Part shown: positions 23,299 through 31,519 of the stretch, one piece after another
Position numbering within the stretch: position 1 is the first letter of the stretch
Layout: each line of letters begins with the position of its first letter
Assembly: GCA_947650155.1 (NCBI GenBank)
Contig: CANSUS010000031.1
Span: 1 to 43,573 of the forward strand
From: an uncultured Lachnospiraceae bacterium
Lineage (GTDB): Bacteria > Bacillota > Clostridia > Lachnospirales > Lachnospiraceae
Reading direction: 5' to 3'
Length of the DNA stretch: 43,573 bases
Made by a program: the position numbers and the translations under genes
The notes under the pieces: generated by a model
The model's input: the letters and a program-made list of their open reading frames with translations, nothing else
Databases searched by the model: none
Told to the model about the DNA's origin: nothing

Positions 23299-23733
23299 AT
23301 GAAGAAACATATAAAATTGGTTAGCTTGATGCTGGCAGCCTGTATATTGACAGTTAATTCGACAACAGTGTTTGCAGCGAAGGGGACAGAAACTGAAATT
23401 TCGCCGCAGTGGACGGATGTGTCGACTATTACATCACGAATGGAAGTGGATTCATGGGGAATTGCTACTATCAGCGCAACAGGCAGAGCATCAACAACGA
23501 GTTCGGCGGATTCGGCAACATTGATCGTAGAATTACAGAGGTATGAGGATAATAATTGGAATACGATTAAGTCGTGGGAAGATAACAAAGGTGTGAAGTT
23601 TGCATCGGTAACTGAAAAATATGCTATTAAGAAAGGCTATAGCTATCGTCTTTATCTTACAGTAAAAGCATACAAAGGCAGTAAACTTTTGGAAACGGCA
23701 ACAGATATTTACAACTATGGTCTGTATAACTAA
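23299..23733 (+). CDS. small secreted protein (DUF6147-like)
   Basis: The protein has 144 residues from the ATG at 23299, behind AAAGGAGG. Signal peptide: MKKHIKLVSLMLAACILTVNS then TTVFAAKG, with cleavage expected after VFA. The mature part (about 118 residues) is a beta-rich single domain. It has ISPQWTDVSTI, a Ser/Thr-rich strand, LIVELQRYEDNNWNTIKSWE, and ends YRLYLTVKAYKGSKLLETATDIYNY, like a small immunoglobulin-type fold. I recall similar gut Firmicute proteins as DUF6147. It has no enzyme motif and may be secreted or wall-associated. Confidence 0.7.
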   Translation: MKKHIKLVSLMLAACILTVNSTTVFAAKGTETEISPQWTDVSTITSRMEVDSWGIATISATGRASTTSSADSATLIVELQRYEDNNWNTIKSWEDNKGVKFASVTEKYAIKKGYSYRLYLTVKAYKGSKLLETATDIYNYGLYN

Positions 23734-23804
23734 ATGATATACAGGGTAATATGAATCAAAACGGAAAAATGGTGGGAGAATTAAAAATTGAATAGAGTGT
23801 TTTA

Positions 23805-23839
23805 GAAAACGGTGTAACTTGGGAGGTTATGCCGTTTTC
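23805..23839 (+). terminator. rho-independent terminator
   Basis: GAAAACGGTGTAAC pairs with the inverted segment ending CCGTTTTC, with two wobble pairs, followed by GTGTTTT. It is placed after the secreted-protein gene. Confidence 0.6.
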
Positions 23840-23971
23840 GTGTTTTAGCATGCAGGAAACCGTCGATGGAGCAGAAGCGGTCAATGCAGAAAAAGATAGA
23901 AAACGGCATATTGGAGTGGTATAATTTTATTAATGCAGGTATTGAAAAATTGGGTTTTGAGAGGTAGCGGA

Positions 23972-24484
23972 ATGGAAAAAGGACGTATTATTTTCCTGAA
24001 CGGAGTAACAAGTGCAGGGAAAACATCAATTGTCGAGGCGATTCAGGAACGTGACGACGTATTTTTTTATGTTGTTGCGAATGATTTGTTTCAAGAGATG
24101 GTCGGAGAAAAATATTTGCGTGAAAACTATTGGAAATATCTTAGCGAAGTAATTATAATGATGTACCATACTGCGAAACTTTATTCAGATATGGGTAAAA
24201 ATGTACTGATAGACGGCATATTAGTTGAAAGGGATGAAATAACTCCGCATTATTTGCAGTTGGTTGAAATATTGAAAAACAATCCGCTTGATTTGGTGGA
24301 AGTATATTGTCCGTTGGATATATGCAGGAAAAGAAATATTGTTCGTGGAGACAGATACGAAAATCAGTCGGATGAACAACAGGAATTGATGGCAAAAAAT
24401 ATAGAGTATAGTTTGAAAGTGGATACAAGTATGTGCAGTGCGGATGAATGTGCAGATATCATTGTTACAGAGCTGCTTTCGTAA
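23972..24484 (+). CDS. CPT-like P-loop phosphotransferase
   Basis: The protein has 170 residues from the ATG at 23972, seven bases after GAGAGG. An earlier ATG at 23933 lies too close to a TATAAT promoter box at 23920-23925 to be the start. It opens with RIIFLNGVTSAGKTSIVEAI, the Walker A form (GxxSAGKT/S) of the chloramphenicol 3-O-phosphotransferase-like family. NVLIDGILVERDE is near 77, VEVYCPLDICRKRNIVRGDR near 111, and a closing helix follows. It transfers phosphate from ATP to a small molecule. Most relatives outside Streptomyces have unknown substrates, so calling it a resistance gene is not justified. Confidence 0.75.
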   Translation: MEKGRIIFLNGVTSAGKTSIVEAIQERDDVFFYVVANDLFQEMVGEKYLRENYWKYLSEVIIMMYHTAKLYSDMGKNVLIDGILVERDEITPHYLQLVEILKNNPLDLVEVYCPLDICRKRNIVRGDRYENQSDEQQELMAKNIEYSLKVDTSMCSADECADIIVTELLS

Positions 24485-24548
24485 ATAAAGATCTATTAAC
24501 GGGTTTGAGACAGGAAAAGAAAAAAGATAACGATTGGAGGAGGATAAA

Positions 24549-25286
24549 ATGTGGTCAAGAGCTGATTTAAAAACCAGAGCAAAAATAAATTTAAACAAGT
24601 GTTATTGGAAGGCGGTACTTACTGCATTGCTTCTGAGTATTGCAGCAGGGGGAAACCGTGTCAGAATCAATGTGAAGCTTTCGGCAGATCAGGAAAAGAT
24701 GGAAGAGGCATGGCAGTATTTCTACTATTATATGTCTGGGGTCGGAATATTTATCATTCTTTTTTTAACATTATTTTTCACGCTTCTTGTGCTCATGATA
24801 AAAATATTTTTGGGGAATCCTTTGGAGATTGGATGTAAACGTTTTTTTATTTTGAGCAGAGTGCAGGAGACGCAGCTAAATGAAATCGGAGCAGCGTTTT
24901 CCGGTGCATACTGGAATGTTGTGAAAGTACAGTTTTTACGGTATTTATATATCAGTCTGTGGTCGATGCTTTTTGTGATTCCGGGTATCATTAAGGCATA
25001 CGAGTACCGCATGATACCTTATCTTCTGGCGGAAGACCCGAATTTGCCGCAAAGCGAGGCATTTCGTATCAGCAGGGAACTTATGGAAGGTCAAAAAATG
25101 GATACTTTTCTGTTAGATTTGTCATTCTTTGGCTGGGGACTTTTAGGAGCCTGTACTTGCGGGATACTTCATGTTTTTTATGTATTACCTTATATTGCGT
25201 TTACAGATGCAGAATTATATATTACGTTACAGTATCACAGATATAACCGGATACATATGCAAAATGGCGGGTATTACGGACAATAG
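24549..25286 (+). CDS. DUF975 family integral membrane protein
   Basis: The protein has 245 residues from the ATG at 24549, five bases after GGAGGAGG. It begins MWSRADLKTRAKINLNKCYWKAVL, the hallmark start of DUF975. It has about five hydrophobic segments: near 24-38, 62-90, 128-148, 185-205 and 210-222. The family block QFLRYLYISLWSMLFVIPGIIKAYEYRMIPYLLAEDP and EAFRISRELMEGQKMDTFLLDLSF follows. It lies in the cytoplasmic membrane, role unknown. It ends 20 bases before the ABC exporter gene, so the two are likely co-transcribed. Confidence 0.88.
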   Translation: MWSRADLKTRAKINLNKCYWKAVLTALLLSIAAGGNRVRINVKLSADQEKMEEAWQYFYYYMSGVGIFIILFLTLFFTLLVLMIKIFLGNPLEIGCKRFFILSRVQETQLNEIGAAFSGAYWNVVKVQFLRYLYISLWSMLFVIPGIIKAYEYRMIPYLLAEDPNLPQSEAFRISRELMEGQKMDTFLLDLSFFGWGLLGACTCGILHVFYVLPYIAFTDAELYITLQYHRYNRIHMQNGGYYGQ

Positions 25287-25306
25287 ACGAAAAACAGGAT
25301 GGGATT

Positions 25307-27088
25307 ATGTTGAAGAAAACTCAGGAAAATACAACAAAACAGTATACAACTATGGAGTTGATACGGCGGTTTACGCCCTATTTTAAAAAGTATAAGGGAA
25401 CTCTGTTTTTAGATTTATTTTGTGCAGCGCTCACAACAGTATGCGAACTGGTGCTGCCTCTTATTATGCGTTATATCACAAATGAAGGGTTAAATGATCT
25501 TGCAAGCCTGTCCGTTTCGGTGATTGGGAAACTTGGATTTTTGTACCTGCTTCTTCGGATCATAGATTGTATTGCCGGGTATTACATGGCGGATATGGGG
25601 CATGTTATGGGCGCCAAAATTGAAACGGATATGAGGCGGGATGCTTATGGGCATTTACAAAAACTGTCCAATACTTACTATAATAATACCAAAGTAGGAC
25701 AGATTATGGGACGGATTACGAATGATCTGTTTGACGTGACAGAATTTGCACATCATTGTCCGGAAGAATTTTTTATTGCCATTATCAAGACGATTATATC
25801 TTTTATGATCCTTGCGGGAATCCACTTATGGCTTACGGTCATAATTTTTGCTTTTGTGCCGGTTATGATAGGGGTGTGTATGACGCTGAATTTCCGTATG
25901 CGGGGCGCTTTTCGCAAACAGCGTAATCAGATAGGTGAGCTGAATGCAAGAATTGAGGACAGTCTGCTGGGGCAGAAGGTAGTAAAAGCATTTACAAATG
26001 AAGAAATGGAAAACCGGAAATTTGAACAGGATAACGGACAGTTTCTGGAGATCAAGAAAGAAACCTATAAATATATGGCGGCATTCCAGACTACGGTAAA
26101 GATGTTTGATGGAATCATGTACCTTGCCGTTTTGGTTATTGGCGGAATTTTTATGCTAAAGGGCAGGATTGCCGTAGGGGATCTGGTTGCTTATATGCTT
26201 TATGTATCGACTTTGATTGCTACAATACGCCGGATTATAGAGTTTGCGGAACAGTTTCAAAGAGGCGTAACAGGCATTGAGCGTTTTTTGCAGATTGTAG
26301 ATGCCGATATTGAAATTTTTGACGAGCCGGGAGCAAGAGAACTGCATAATCCAAAAGGCAGTATACGGTTTGAAAATGTAAGCTTTGAATATCCTGACGA
26401 CCATAATATTGTATTGAAAAATCTGAATCTGGACATTCGGGCGGGAGAAAAAGTGGCAATTGTAGGTCCTTCCGGTGGAGGAAAGACGACATTATGTAAT
26501 TTAATACCGCGTTTTTATGATGTGACGGACGGGCGGATTACAATTGACGGAGAGGATGTGAAAGCATTTACTTTGAAGAGTCTGCGCAAAAATATCGGAA
26601 TCGTACAGCAGGATGTTTATCTGTTCTCAGGGACTATCTTTGAAAATATTGTTTATGGACGCCCGGATGCTTCAAAGGAAGAAGTGATTCTGGCTGCAAA
26701 ACAGGCGGGCGCCCATGAATTTATTATGGAACTGAAAAACGGATATGACACTTATGTAGGAGAGAGAGGGGTAAAACTGTCAGGCGGACAGAAACAGAGA
26801 ATCAGCATTGCAAGGGTATTTTTGAAAAATCCGCCCATGATTATTTTGGATGAAGCAACATCGGCGCTGGATAACGAGAGTGAATTTGCAGTGGCGAAAT
26901 CCCTCTCAAAATTATCGGAAGGGCGGACTACACTGACAATAGCCCATCGTTTATCAAGTATAAAAAATTCAGACAGGATTCTGGTGCTGACTGATGAAGG
27001 GATAGTAGAAGAGGGAAATCATGAAAAACTGATTGAAAAACAGGGAATTTACTATCATTTTTATAAGACGGCGAATGAACTTAAGTGA
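25307..27088 (+). CDS. ABC exporter, fused permease-ATPase
   Basis: The protein has 593 residues. The N-terminal six-helix exporter domain (about 20-320) is followed by an ATPase domain with Walker A GPSGGGKTT (about 386-394), Q-loop IGIVQQDVYLFSG, signature LSGGQKQRISIARVF (about 490-504), Walker B MIILDEATSALD (about 509-520) and H-loop IAHRLSS. This is a half-transporter of the LmrA/MsbA/BmrA type that works as a dimer to export lipids, drugs or peptides. No partner half-transporter lies beside it, so a homodimer is likely. It probably shares a transcript with the DUF975 gene. Confidence 0.95.
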   Translation: MLKKTQENTTKQYTTMELIRRFTPYFKKYKGTLFLDLFCAALTTVCELVLPLIMRYITNEGLNDLASLSVSVIGKLGFLYLLLRIIDCIAGYYMADMGHVMGAKIETDMRRDAYGHLQKLSNTYYNNTKVGQIMGRITNDLFDVTEFAHHCPEEFFIAIIKTIISFMILAGIHLWLTVIIFAFVPVMIGVCMTLNFRMRGAFRKQRNQIGELNARIEDSLLGQKVVKAFTNEEMENRKFEQDNGQFLEIKKETYKYMAAFQTTVKMFDGIMYLAVLVIGGIFMLKGRIAVGDLVAYMLYVSTLIATIRRIIEFAEQFQRGVTGIERFLQIVDADIEIFDEPGARELHNPKGSIRFENVSFEYPDDHNIVLKNLNLDIRAGEKVAIVGPSGGGKTTLCNLIPRFYDVTDGRITIDGEDVKAFTLKSLRKNIGIVQQDVYLFSGTIFENIVYGRPDASKEEVILAAKQAGAHEFIMELKNGYDTYVGERGVKLSGGQKQRISIARVFLKNPPMIILDEATSALDNESEFAVAKSLSKLSEGRTTLTIAHRLSSIKNSDRILVLTDEGIVEEGNHEKLIEKQGIYYHFYKTANELK

Positions 27089-27278
27089 CTTTGAAAATGT
27101 GTAAGTTATCGCGTAAGCCGCTTTTTTTCTTGCACATATTGCTGAGATTCGATACAATAAGTGCAAGTCAGACAAATTCAGACAAGATAAATTAGTTTTA
27201 TGACTTTACTGACAAAATGCGGCGTTTTTTATCTATAGAAAAAGCTGCAGTAAAATACGGATAACGGAGGGAGAACCT

Positions 27279-27587
27279 ATGCTTAATCGCGGTGCATGTG
27301 TAGTATTAGGCGGGGCTAAAGGCGTTGGCAGACGATGTGTCGAAAAATGGGCCCAGAGCGGCAGGCAGGTGGCGTACATGGATATTGACAAAGCGTCTGG
27401 CAAAGCACTGAAAGCGGAGCTTGAAACAAAATATGAGGTGGATGTCTTTTTCTTTCATGGGGATATAAACAGTGAAGAAGACATAGAAATTTTCAGGAGT
27501 GTAGTGATGGAGCGGTATGGAAGAATAGATTGTTTTTTGAACAATATATCTTCCTATAATATGGATTACAGATCCAGCGCAAGCTAA
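27279..27587 (+). pseudogene. truncated short-chain dehydrogenase/reductase
   Basis: The frame encodes only 102 residues behind a good GGAGGG site. It holds the start of an SDR Rossmann fold: VVLGGAKGVGRRCVEKW (glycine motif, normally TGxxxGIG), VAYMDIDKASG for cofactor choice, FFHGDIN, and CFLNNIS in place of NNAG. SDRs are about 250 residues with a YxxxK active site, which is absent. The sequence after the stop does not resume the family. It is therefore a 3'-deleted remnant, though translation of the fragment looks possible. Confidence 0.65.
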
Positions 27588-27626
27588 ACGAGAAAGAAAA
27601 GTATAATCAACTATTGAATTAAGGGG

Positions 27627-27685
27627 TTACCTGCATCAGCGTTTAATGATATAATAAATTATATTATAAACTATGATGCAGGTAA
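27627..27685. repeat. palindromic hairpin with TATA-rich core
   Basis: TTACCTGCATCA (27627-27638) is exactly inverted as TGATGCAGGTAA (27674-27685). The core is itself nearly palindromic and has TATAAT-like boxes on both strands. A T-rich tail follows. It may end the SDR remnant transcript, hold the promoter of the RNase gene, or be the scar of an excised element. Confidence 0.5.
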
Positions 27686-27714
27686 TTTCTTTTTACGGAA
27701 ACGGAGAGATGCGT

Positions 27715-29310
27715 ATGAAACTGGTTTTTATCGGAGCTGACCATGAGGTAACCGGAAGCTGTCACTACATAGAAGCGTGTGGAAAACATATTCTTGTAGA
27801 TTATGGAATGGAACAGGGAGCAAATTATTTTGAAAATGCCGATCTGCCGGTGCCATCAGCACAAATTGATTATGTGCTTTTGACACATGCCCATATTGAC
27901 CATTCAGGAATGCTGCCCCTGCTTTATGCACAGGGGTTCAGAGGACAGGTTTTTATGACGGAAGCAACTGCGGATCTGTGCAGGATTATGCTGAGAGATT
28001 GTGCGCATATACAAATGCATGAGGCGGAGTGGAAAAACAGAAAAGCAAAAAGGCATTCAGATATTGAGCCTTATGAGCCAATTTATACGATGGAAGACGC
28101 GGATGGCATTATCAGACATCTTGTACCCTGCAGTTACGGTGCGAAACTGACGGTCTGCGATGGAATCGAGATCCGCTTTACCGATATTGGACACCTTCTT
28201 GGCTCGTCAAGCATAGAAGTCTGGCTGACAGAGGAGGGCGCAACAAAGAAAGTTGTATTTTCAGGTGATATCGGAAATAAAAACCAGCCTCTTATAAAGA
28301 GTCCTATTTTGACAAAAGAAGCGGATTTCGTTGTAATGGAATCAACCTACGGCAATCGGCTGCATTCCGTGGAAAAACCGGATTATGTAAAAGAACTTGC
28401 AGAAGTTTTGCAGGAGACTTTCGATCAGGGAGGAAATGTGGTAATTCCTTCTTTTGCAGTAGGGCGTACACAGGAAGTTTTATTTTTCTTAAGAAAGATA
28501 AAAGAACAGCAGTTGGTGCACGGGCATGAAGGTTTTCCGGTTTATGTGGACAGTCCGCTGGCGGTGGAAGCTACAGGAATCTTTGACAAGAATAAATTAC
28601 AGTGTTTTGACGGAGAAGCGCTCGAACTGGTGAAACATAATATTAATCCCCTTACCTTTCCGGGACTCCAGCTTACGATCACGAGCGACGAGTCTAAAGC
28701 GATCAACTTTGATGAAACGCCGAAGGTGATTATATCCGCATCGGGTATGTGTGAAGCGGGACGTATCCGCCATCATTTAAAACACAATCTCTGGCGTCCG
28801 GAATGTACGATTCTGTTTGTAGGGTATCAGGCGAACGGGACGCTGGGAAGAGCAATTGTAGAGGGGACGGATGAAGTTAAGCTTTTCGGCGAAACAATTG
28901 AGGTACGTGCCCGGATCAAAAAAATTATAGGTATGAGCGGTCATGCGGATAAAGACGGGCTTATTGAATGGGTAGAAGGATTTGAAGAGAAGCCGAAGAG
29001 AGTGTTTGTAGTGCATGGCGAGGACAGCGTTTGTAAGGAGTTTGTGGAAACGCTTCGGATGGAACATGGTTTGAATGCGTATGCGCCTTACAGCGGCACC
29101 TGCTTTAATTTGCTGACCAATACGCTGGAATACGAAGCAGAACCGATCGCTGTTGTGAAGAAAAGGAAAACTGTTTCCGATGTATTTGCCAGACTTCTGG
29201 CGGCAGGGCAGAGGCTTATTTCTATTATACACCGGCATGAGGGCGCGGCAAATAAGGAACTTGCGAAGTTTGCGGATCAGGTGAATTCGCTTTGTGATAA
29301 ATGGGAATAG
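27715..29310 (+). CDS. beta-CASP metallo-beta-lactamase-fold RNase
   Basis: The protein has 531 residues from the ATG at 27715, eight bases after GGAG. The motifs come in family order: DHEVTGSCHYIE, LTHAHIDHSGMLP (metal-binding HxHxDH near 60-65), VVFSGDIGNKNQPL, VVMESTYGNRLH, VIPSFAVGRTQEVLFFLRKI, VDSPLA, ISASGMCEAGRIRHHLKHNLW, and IIGMSGHADKDGLIEW followed by VFVVHGE. This is the CPSF73/YSH1-type beta-CASP group, zinc-dependent RNases. The C-terminal 70 residues are a basic helical extension. It is probably a cytosolic RNA-processing or decay enzyme, not a beta-lactamase. It is a single gene after the hairpin. Confidence 0.93.
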   Translation: MKLVFIGADHEVTGSCHYIEACGKHILVDYGMEQGANYFENADLPVPSAQIDYVLLTHAHIDHSGMLPLLYAQGFRGQVFMTEATADLCRIMLRDCAHIQMHEAEWKNRKAKRHSDIEPYEPIYTMEDADGIIRHLVPCSYGAKLTVCDGIEIRFTDIGHLLGSSSIEVWLTEEGATKKVVFSGDIGNKNQPLIKSPILTKEADFVVMESTYGNRLHSVEKPDYVKELAEVLQETFDQGGNVVIPSFAVGRTQEVLFFLRKIKEQQLVHGHEGFPVYVDSPLAVEATGIFDKNKLQCFDGEALELVKHNINPLTFPGLQLTITSDESKAINFDETPKVIISASGMCEAGRIRHHLKHNLWRPECTILFVGYQANGTLGRAIVEGTDEVKLFGETIEVRARIKKIIGMSGHADKDGLIEWVEGFEEKPKRVFVVHGEDSVCKEFVETLRMEHGLNAYAPYSGTCFNLLTNTLEYEAEPIAVVKKRKTVSDVFARLLAAGQRLISIIHRHEGAANKELAKFADQVNSLCDKWE

Positions 29311-29500
29311 CGCGGAAAGACCTGCTAAGGCACGAAAGTACCGTGCCTAAGAAGGTCTAGGTTCCGCGCTGGAAGAATGCCTGGAAAGCGGGCATTCTTC
29401 TTGAATGTGGAAGGCTGAGAAGGGAATGCGGAAAGGCGGGCATGCTTCTTAAGGGAGGAATGCTGAAAGAGAAGGGAATGCTCCGGAGGGAGCATTCTTC
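29309..29500 (+). repeat. array of hairpins after the RNase gene
   Basis: A three-tier stem comes first: AGCGCGGAA/TTCCGCGCT, AGACCT/AGGTCT and GGCACG/CGTGCC, at 29309-29370. A perfect ten-pair stem GAAGAATGCC/GGCATTCTTC follows (29372-29400), then a weaker copy near 29424, then GAATGCTCC/GGAGCATTC (29476-29497). The last three units repeat about every 50 bases and end with CTTCTT. The stretch has no gene. Confidence 0.6.
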
Positions 29501-29574
29501 TTAAGGTGCGCCTGTCGGGGTGCGTTTCTGATGGGAAGGCTTAAAGGAAAAAGCAGGAAAGAAGAGGAGTAAAG

Positions 29575-30969
29575 ATGCGTGGGAGAGTAACTATCATTAA
29601 TTACAATACGAATGCTCATAGTATTGTTTCGGCAGCGGGAAGGATTTCTACTACGGAAGGAAGCGCGGATGAAATATATGAGGCTTCGCTGCATAATGAG
29701 GAAGCGGCGAATAGAAAATTAATTAAAAAAATATTATCGTCAGGGCATGAATCTGTATTAGAACATATTATGATTAATCTGTCGTTTGACAATGTTTCCG
29801 TTTATGTGGAGCAGTTTATGATAGAATTCCGATTGGCATCTTTTACGGTAAAATCCAGAAGATATGTCGATTTTGGCAAAATGGGCTATGTTGTTCCTGA
29901 TTTTTCAAGATATGAGGAAGCGGATCAGGAAAGCATGGAAACGCTTTACAAAAACCACATGGATTTTCTATTTGAGGAATACAATAATTTTGTGAAGATG
30001 GGCATACCGAAAGAAGATGCAAGATTTGTGCTTCCCTATTGTTTCAGAAGTAACTTTTTCTGTACCGTGAATGCAAGAGAATTGATAAAAATTATGAATG
30101 AGATGGTATACGGAAGGGGAAAAAACTTCCCGGAACTGGTTATGCTAGGAGAATCTTTGTTCAGCCAGTGCGAAAAGGAACTACCGTATTTGAAAGTGGA
30201 AAAACCGCAGGCGGATACAAGGGAGTATATCAGAAAATATCTGGAACAGGCGGATCTGCCCGCAGCAGAAAAGCCGGGAAAGGAGGAACTTGTCACTTTA
30301 GTGCAGGGGACTGAGCAGCCGGAAAAAATCATCTGTAAAGCGGCGGCATTAAACAGCGGCTTTTGGGGATGGGAAACGGTTAATGTGGAGGATGCTTCCA
30401 AGCAAAAAGAGATCATTCGGGAGTTGTTGAAGAATGCAAGGAAAAGAGAATTGGAACAGGTTCATTTTTCTGTTCTTTTCCATCATATTTCTTTGGCGGG
30501 AATTACCCATTTGGTCCGGCACAGGATGCAGTCTATCGTGATCCCGGATTATCTGATGACATGTGATTTTAAACATTATGTTTTACCGGACAGTATCGTT
30601 CGTATGGGATTGGAGGAAAGATACAGGGAGATTTTTATAAAGAGCGGGAAAGTCGCAGAGGAATTGAAAGGGAAAGGTTTTCATCCTTTTGATCAGGTAT
30701 ATTTATTATTGAGCGGTCTGGAAATTCCGGTCATGACGACAATGAATGCGAATGAACTGTATACTTTTATGAGATTAAGGACATGTAACCGCGCACAATG
30801 GGAAATCAAGGAATGTGCGGACGCCCTGCTGACTATTTTACGTGAGAAATATCCGGTATTGTTTTCGCTTTTCGGACCATCCTGTTATGTAATGGGAAGA
30901 TGCCCGGAAGGCAGGATGTCCTGTGGTAAAATGGAAGAGGTATGCAGAAGTTATGGAGAAGAATCATGA
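29575..30969 (+). CDS. thyX: tandem-domain FAD-dependent thymidylate synthase
   Basis: The 464-residue protein is about twice the usual ThyX length. The first half carries SGHESVLEHIMINLSF and FRLASFTVKSRRYVDFG, a ThyX motif in which the usual RHR is not present (EFR). The second half carries FHHISLAGITHLVRHRMQSIVIPDY, with RHR intact, and FMRLRTCNRAQWEIKECADAL. The two halves therefore look like duplicated domains that may build one active site together. ThyX methylates dUMP using methylene-THF, FAD and NADPH, giving dTMP. The end has a Cys-rich CYVMGRCPEGRMSC segment. The start follows GAGGAG. It overlaps the DHFR gene by four bases. Confidence 0.85.
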   Translation: MRGRVTIINYNTNAHSIVSAAGRISTTEGSADEIYEASLHNEEAANRKLIKKILSSGHESVLEHIMINLSFDNVSVYVEQFMIEFRLASFTVKSRRYVDFGKMGYVVPDFSRYEEADQESMETLYKNHMDFLFEEYNNFVKMGIPKEDARFVLPYCFRSNFFCTVNARELIKIMNEMVYGRGKNFPELVMLGESLFSQCEKELPYLKVEKPQADTREYIRKYLEQADLPAAEKPGKEELVTLVQGTEQPEKIICKAAALNSGFWGWETVNVEDASKQKEIIRELLKNARKRELEQVHFSVLFHHISLAGITHLVRHRMQSIVIPDYLMTCDFKHYVLPDSIVRMGLEERYREIFIKSGKVAEELKGKGFHPFDQVYLLLSGLEIPVMTTMNANELYTFMRLRTCNRAQWEIKECADALLTILREKYPVLFSLFGPSCYVMGRCPEGRMSCGKMEEVCRSYGEES

Positions 30970-31472
30970 ATATAATAGCAGCAGTAGATAAAAACTGGGC
31001 GATCGGATGCAGAAACCAGCTTCTTGTAAGGATTCCAAACGACCAGAAGATGTTTCGACAGACAACAACCGGCAAAGTGGTTGTATTAGGGCGTAAAACC
31101 CTTGAAACTTTCCCACAGGGGCTGCCCCTTCCTAACCGGACCAATATTATTCTGTCAAAGAACAGCGGTTATAAAGTAAAAGACGCCATTGTAGTACATT
31201 CCGTTGAGGAACTTTTAGAAGAAGTAAAAAAATACGACAGTGAGGATGTATATATTATCGGAGGAGAGAGTATATACAGGCAGATGCTGCCTTACTGTGA
31301 TACCGCTCATATTACGAAGATCGATCATGCGTATGAAGCCGACAGTTATTTCCCGAATCTGGAGGAAGATGCAGACTGGGAAGTGACGGCAGAGAGCGAA
31401 GAGCAGACTTATTTTGATATTGCCTATGAATTTGTGGAATACCGTCGAAGTTCTATTGACTTTTCGGGATAA
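30966..31472 (+). CDS. folA: dihydrofolate reductase
   Basis: The protein has 168 residues from the ATG at 30966, which overlaps the thyX stop (ATGA). NIIAAVDKNWAIGCRNQLLVRIPNDQKMF contains the NADPH loop and the catalytic acid in PNDQ. VVVLGRKTLETFP, RTNIILSKN and VYIIGGESIYRQMLPYCD complete the DHFR pattern. It reduces dihydrofolate to tetrahydrofolate with NADPH in the cytosol. ThyX, unlike ThyA, yields tetrahydrofolate directly, so a coupled folA is not strictly needed. The tight coupling suggests folate supply for other steps or a past ThyA. Confidence 0.93.
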   Translation: MNIIAAVDKNWAIGCRNQLLVRIPNDQKMFRQTTTGKVVVLGRKTLETFPQGLPLPNRTNIILSKNSGYKVKDAIVVHSVEELLEEVKKYDSEDVYIIGGESIYRQMLPYCDTAHITKIDHAYEADSYFPNLEEDADWEVTAESEEQTYFDIAYEFVEYRRSSIDFSG

Positions 31473-31519
31473 AAGTATAATAATTGAAAAAAATGAAATG
31501 AGAGGAGTTGTGAGAAATT

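Noticed and set aside
23972-24484. Chloramphenicol resistance gene
   Set aside because: Only family-level similarity to CPT; substrate residues cannot be judged and most relatives are uncharacterised.
27715-29310. Beta-lactamase resistance gene
   Set aside because: HxHxDH is followed by complete beta-CASP motifs, so it is an RNA-processing type nuclease.
31450-31485. TTGACT...TATAAT promoter before ilvE
   Set aside because: The spacer is only 14 bases, too short for a normal sigma-A promoter.
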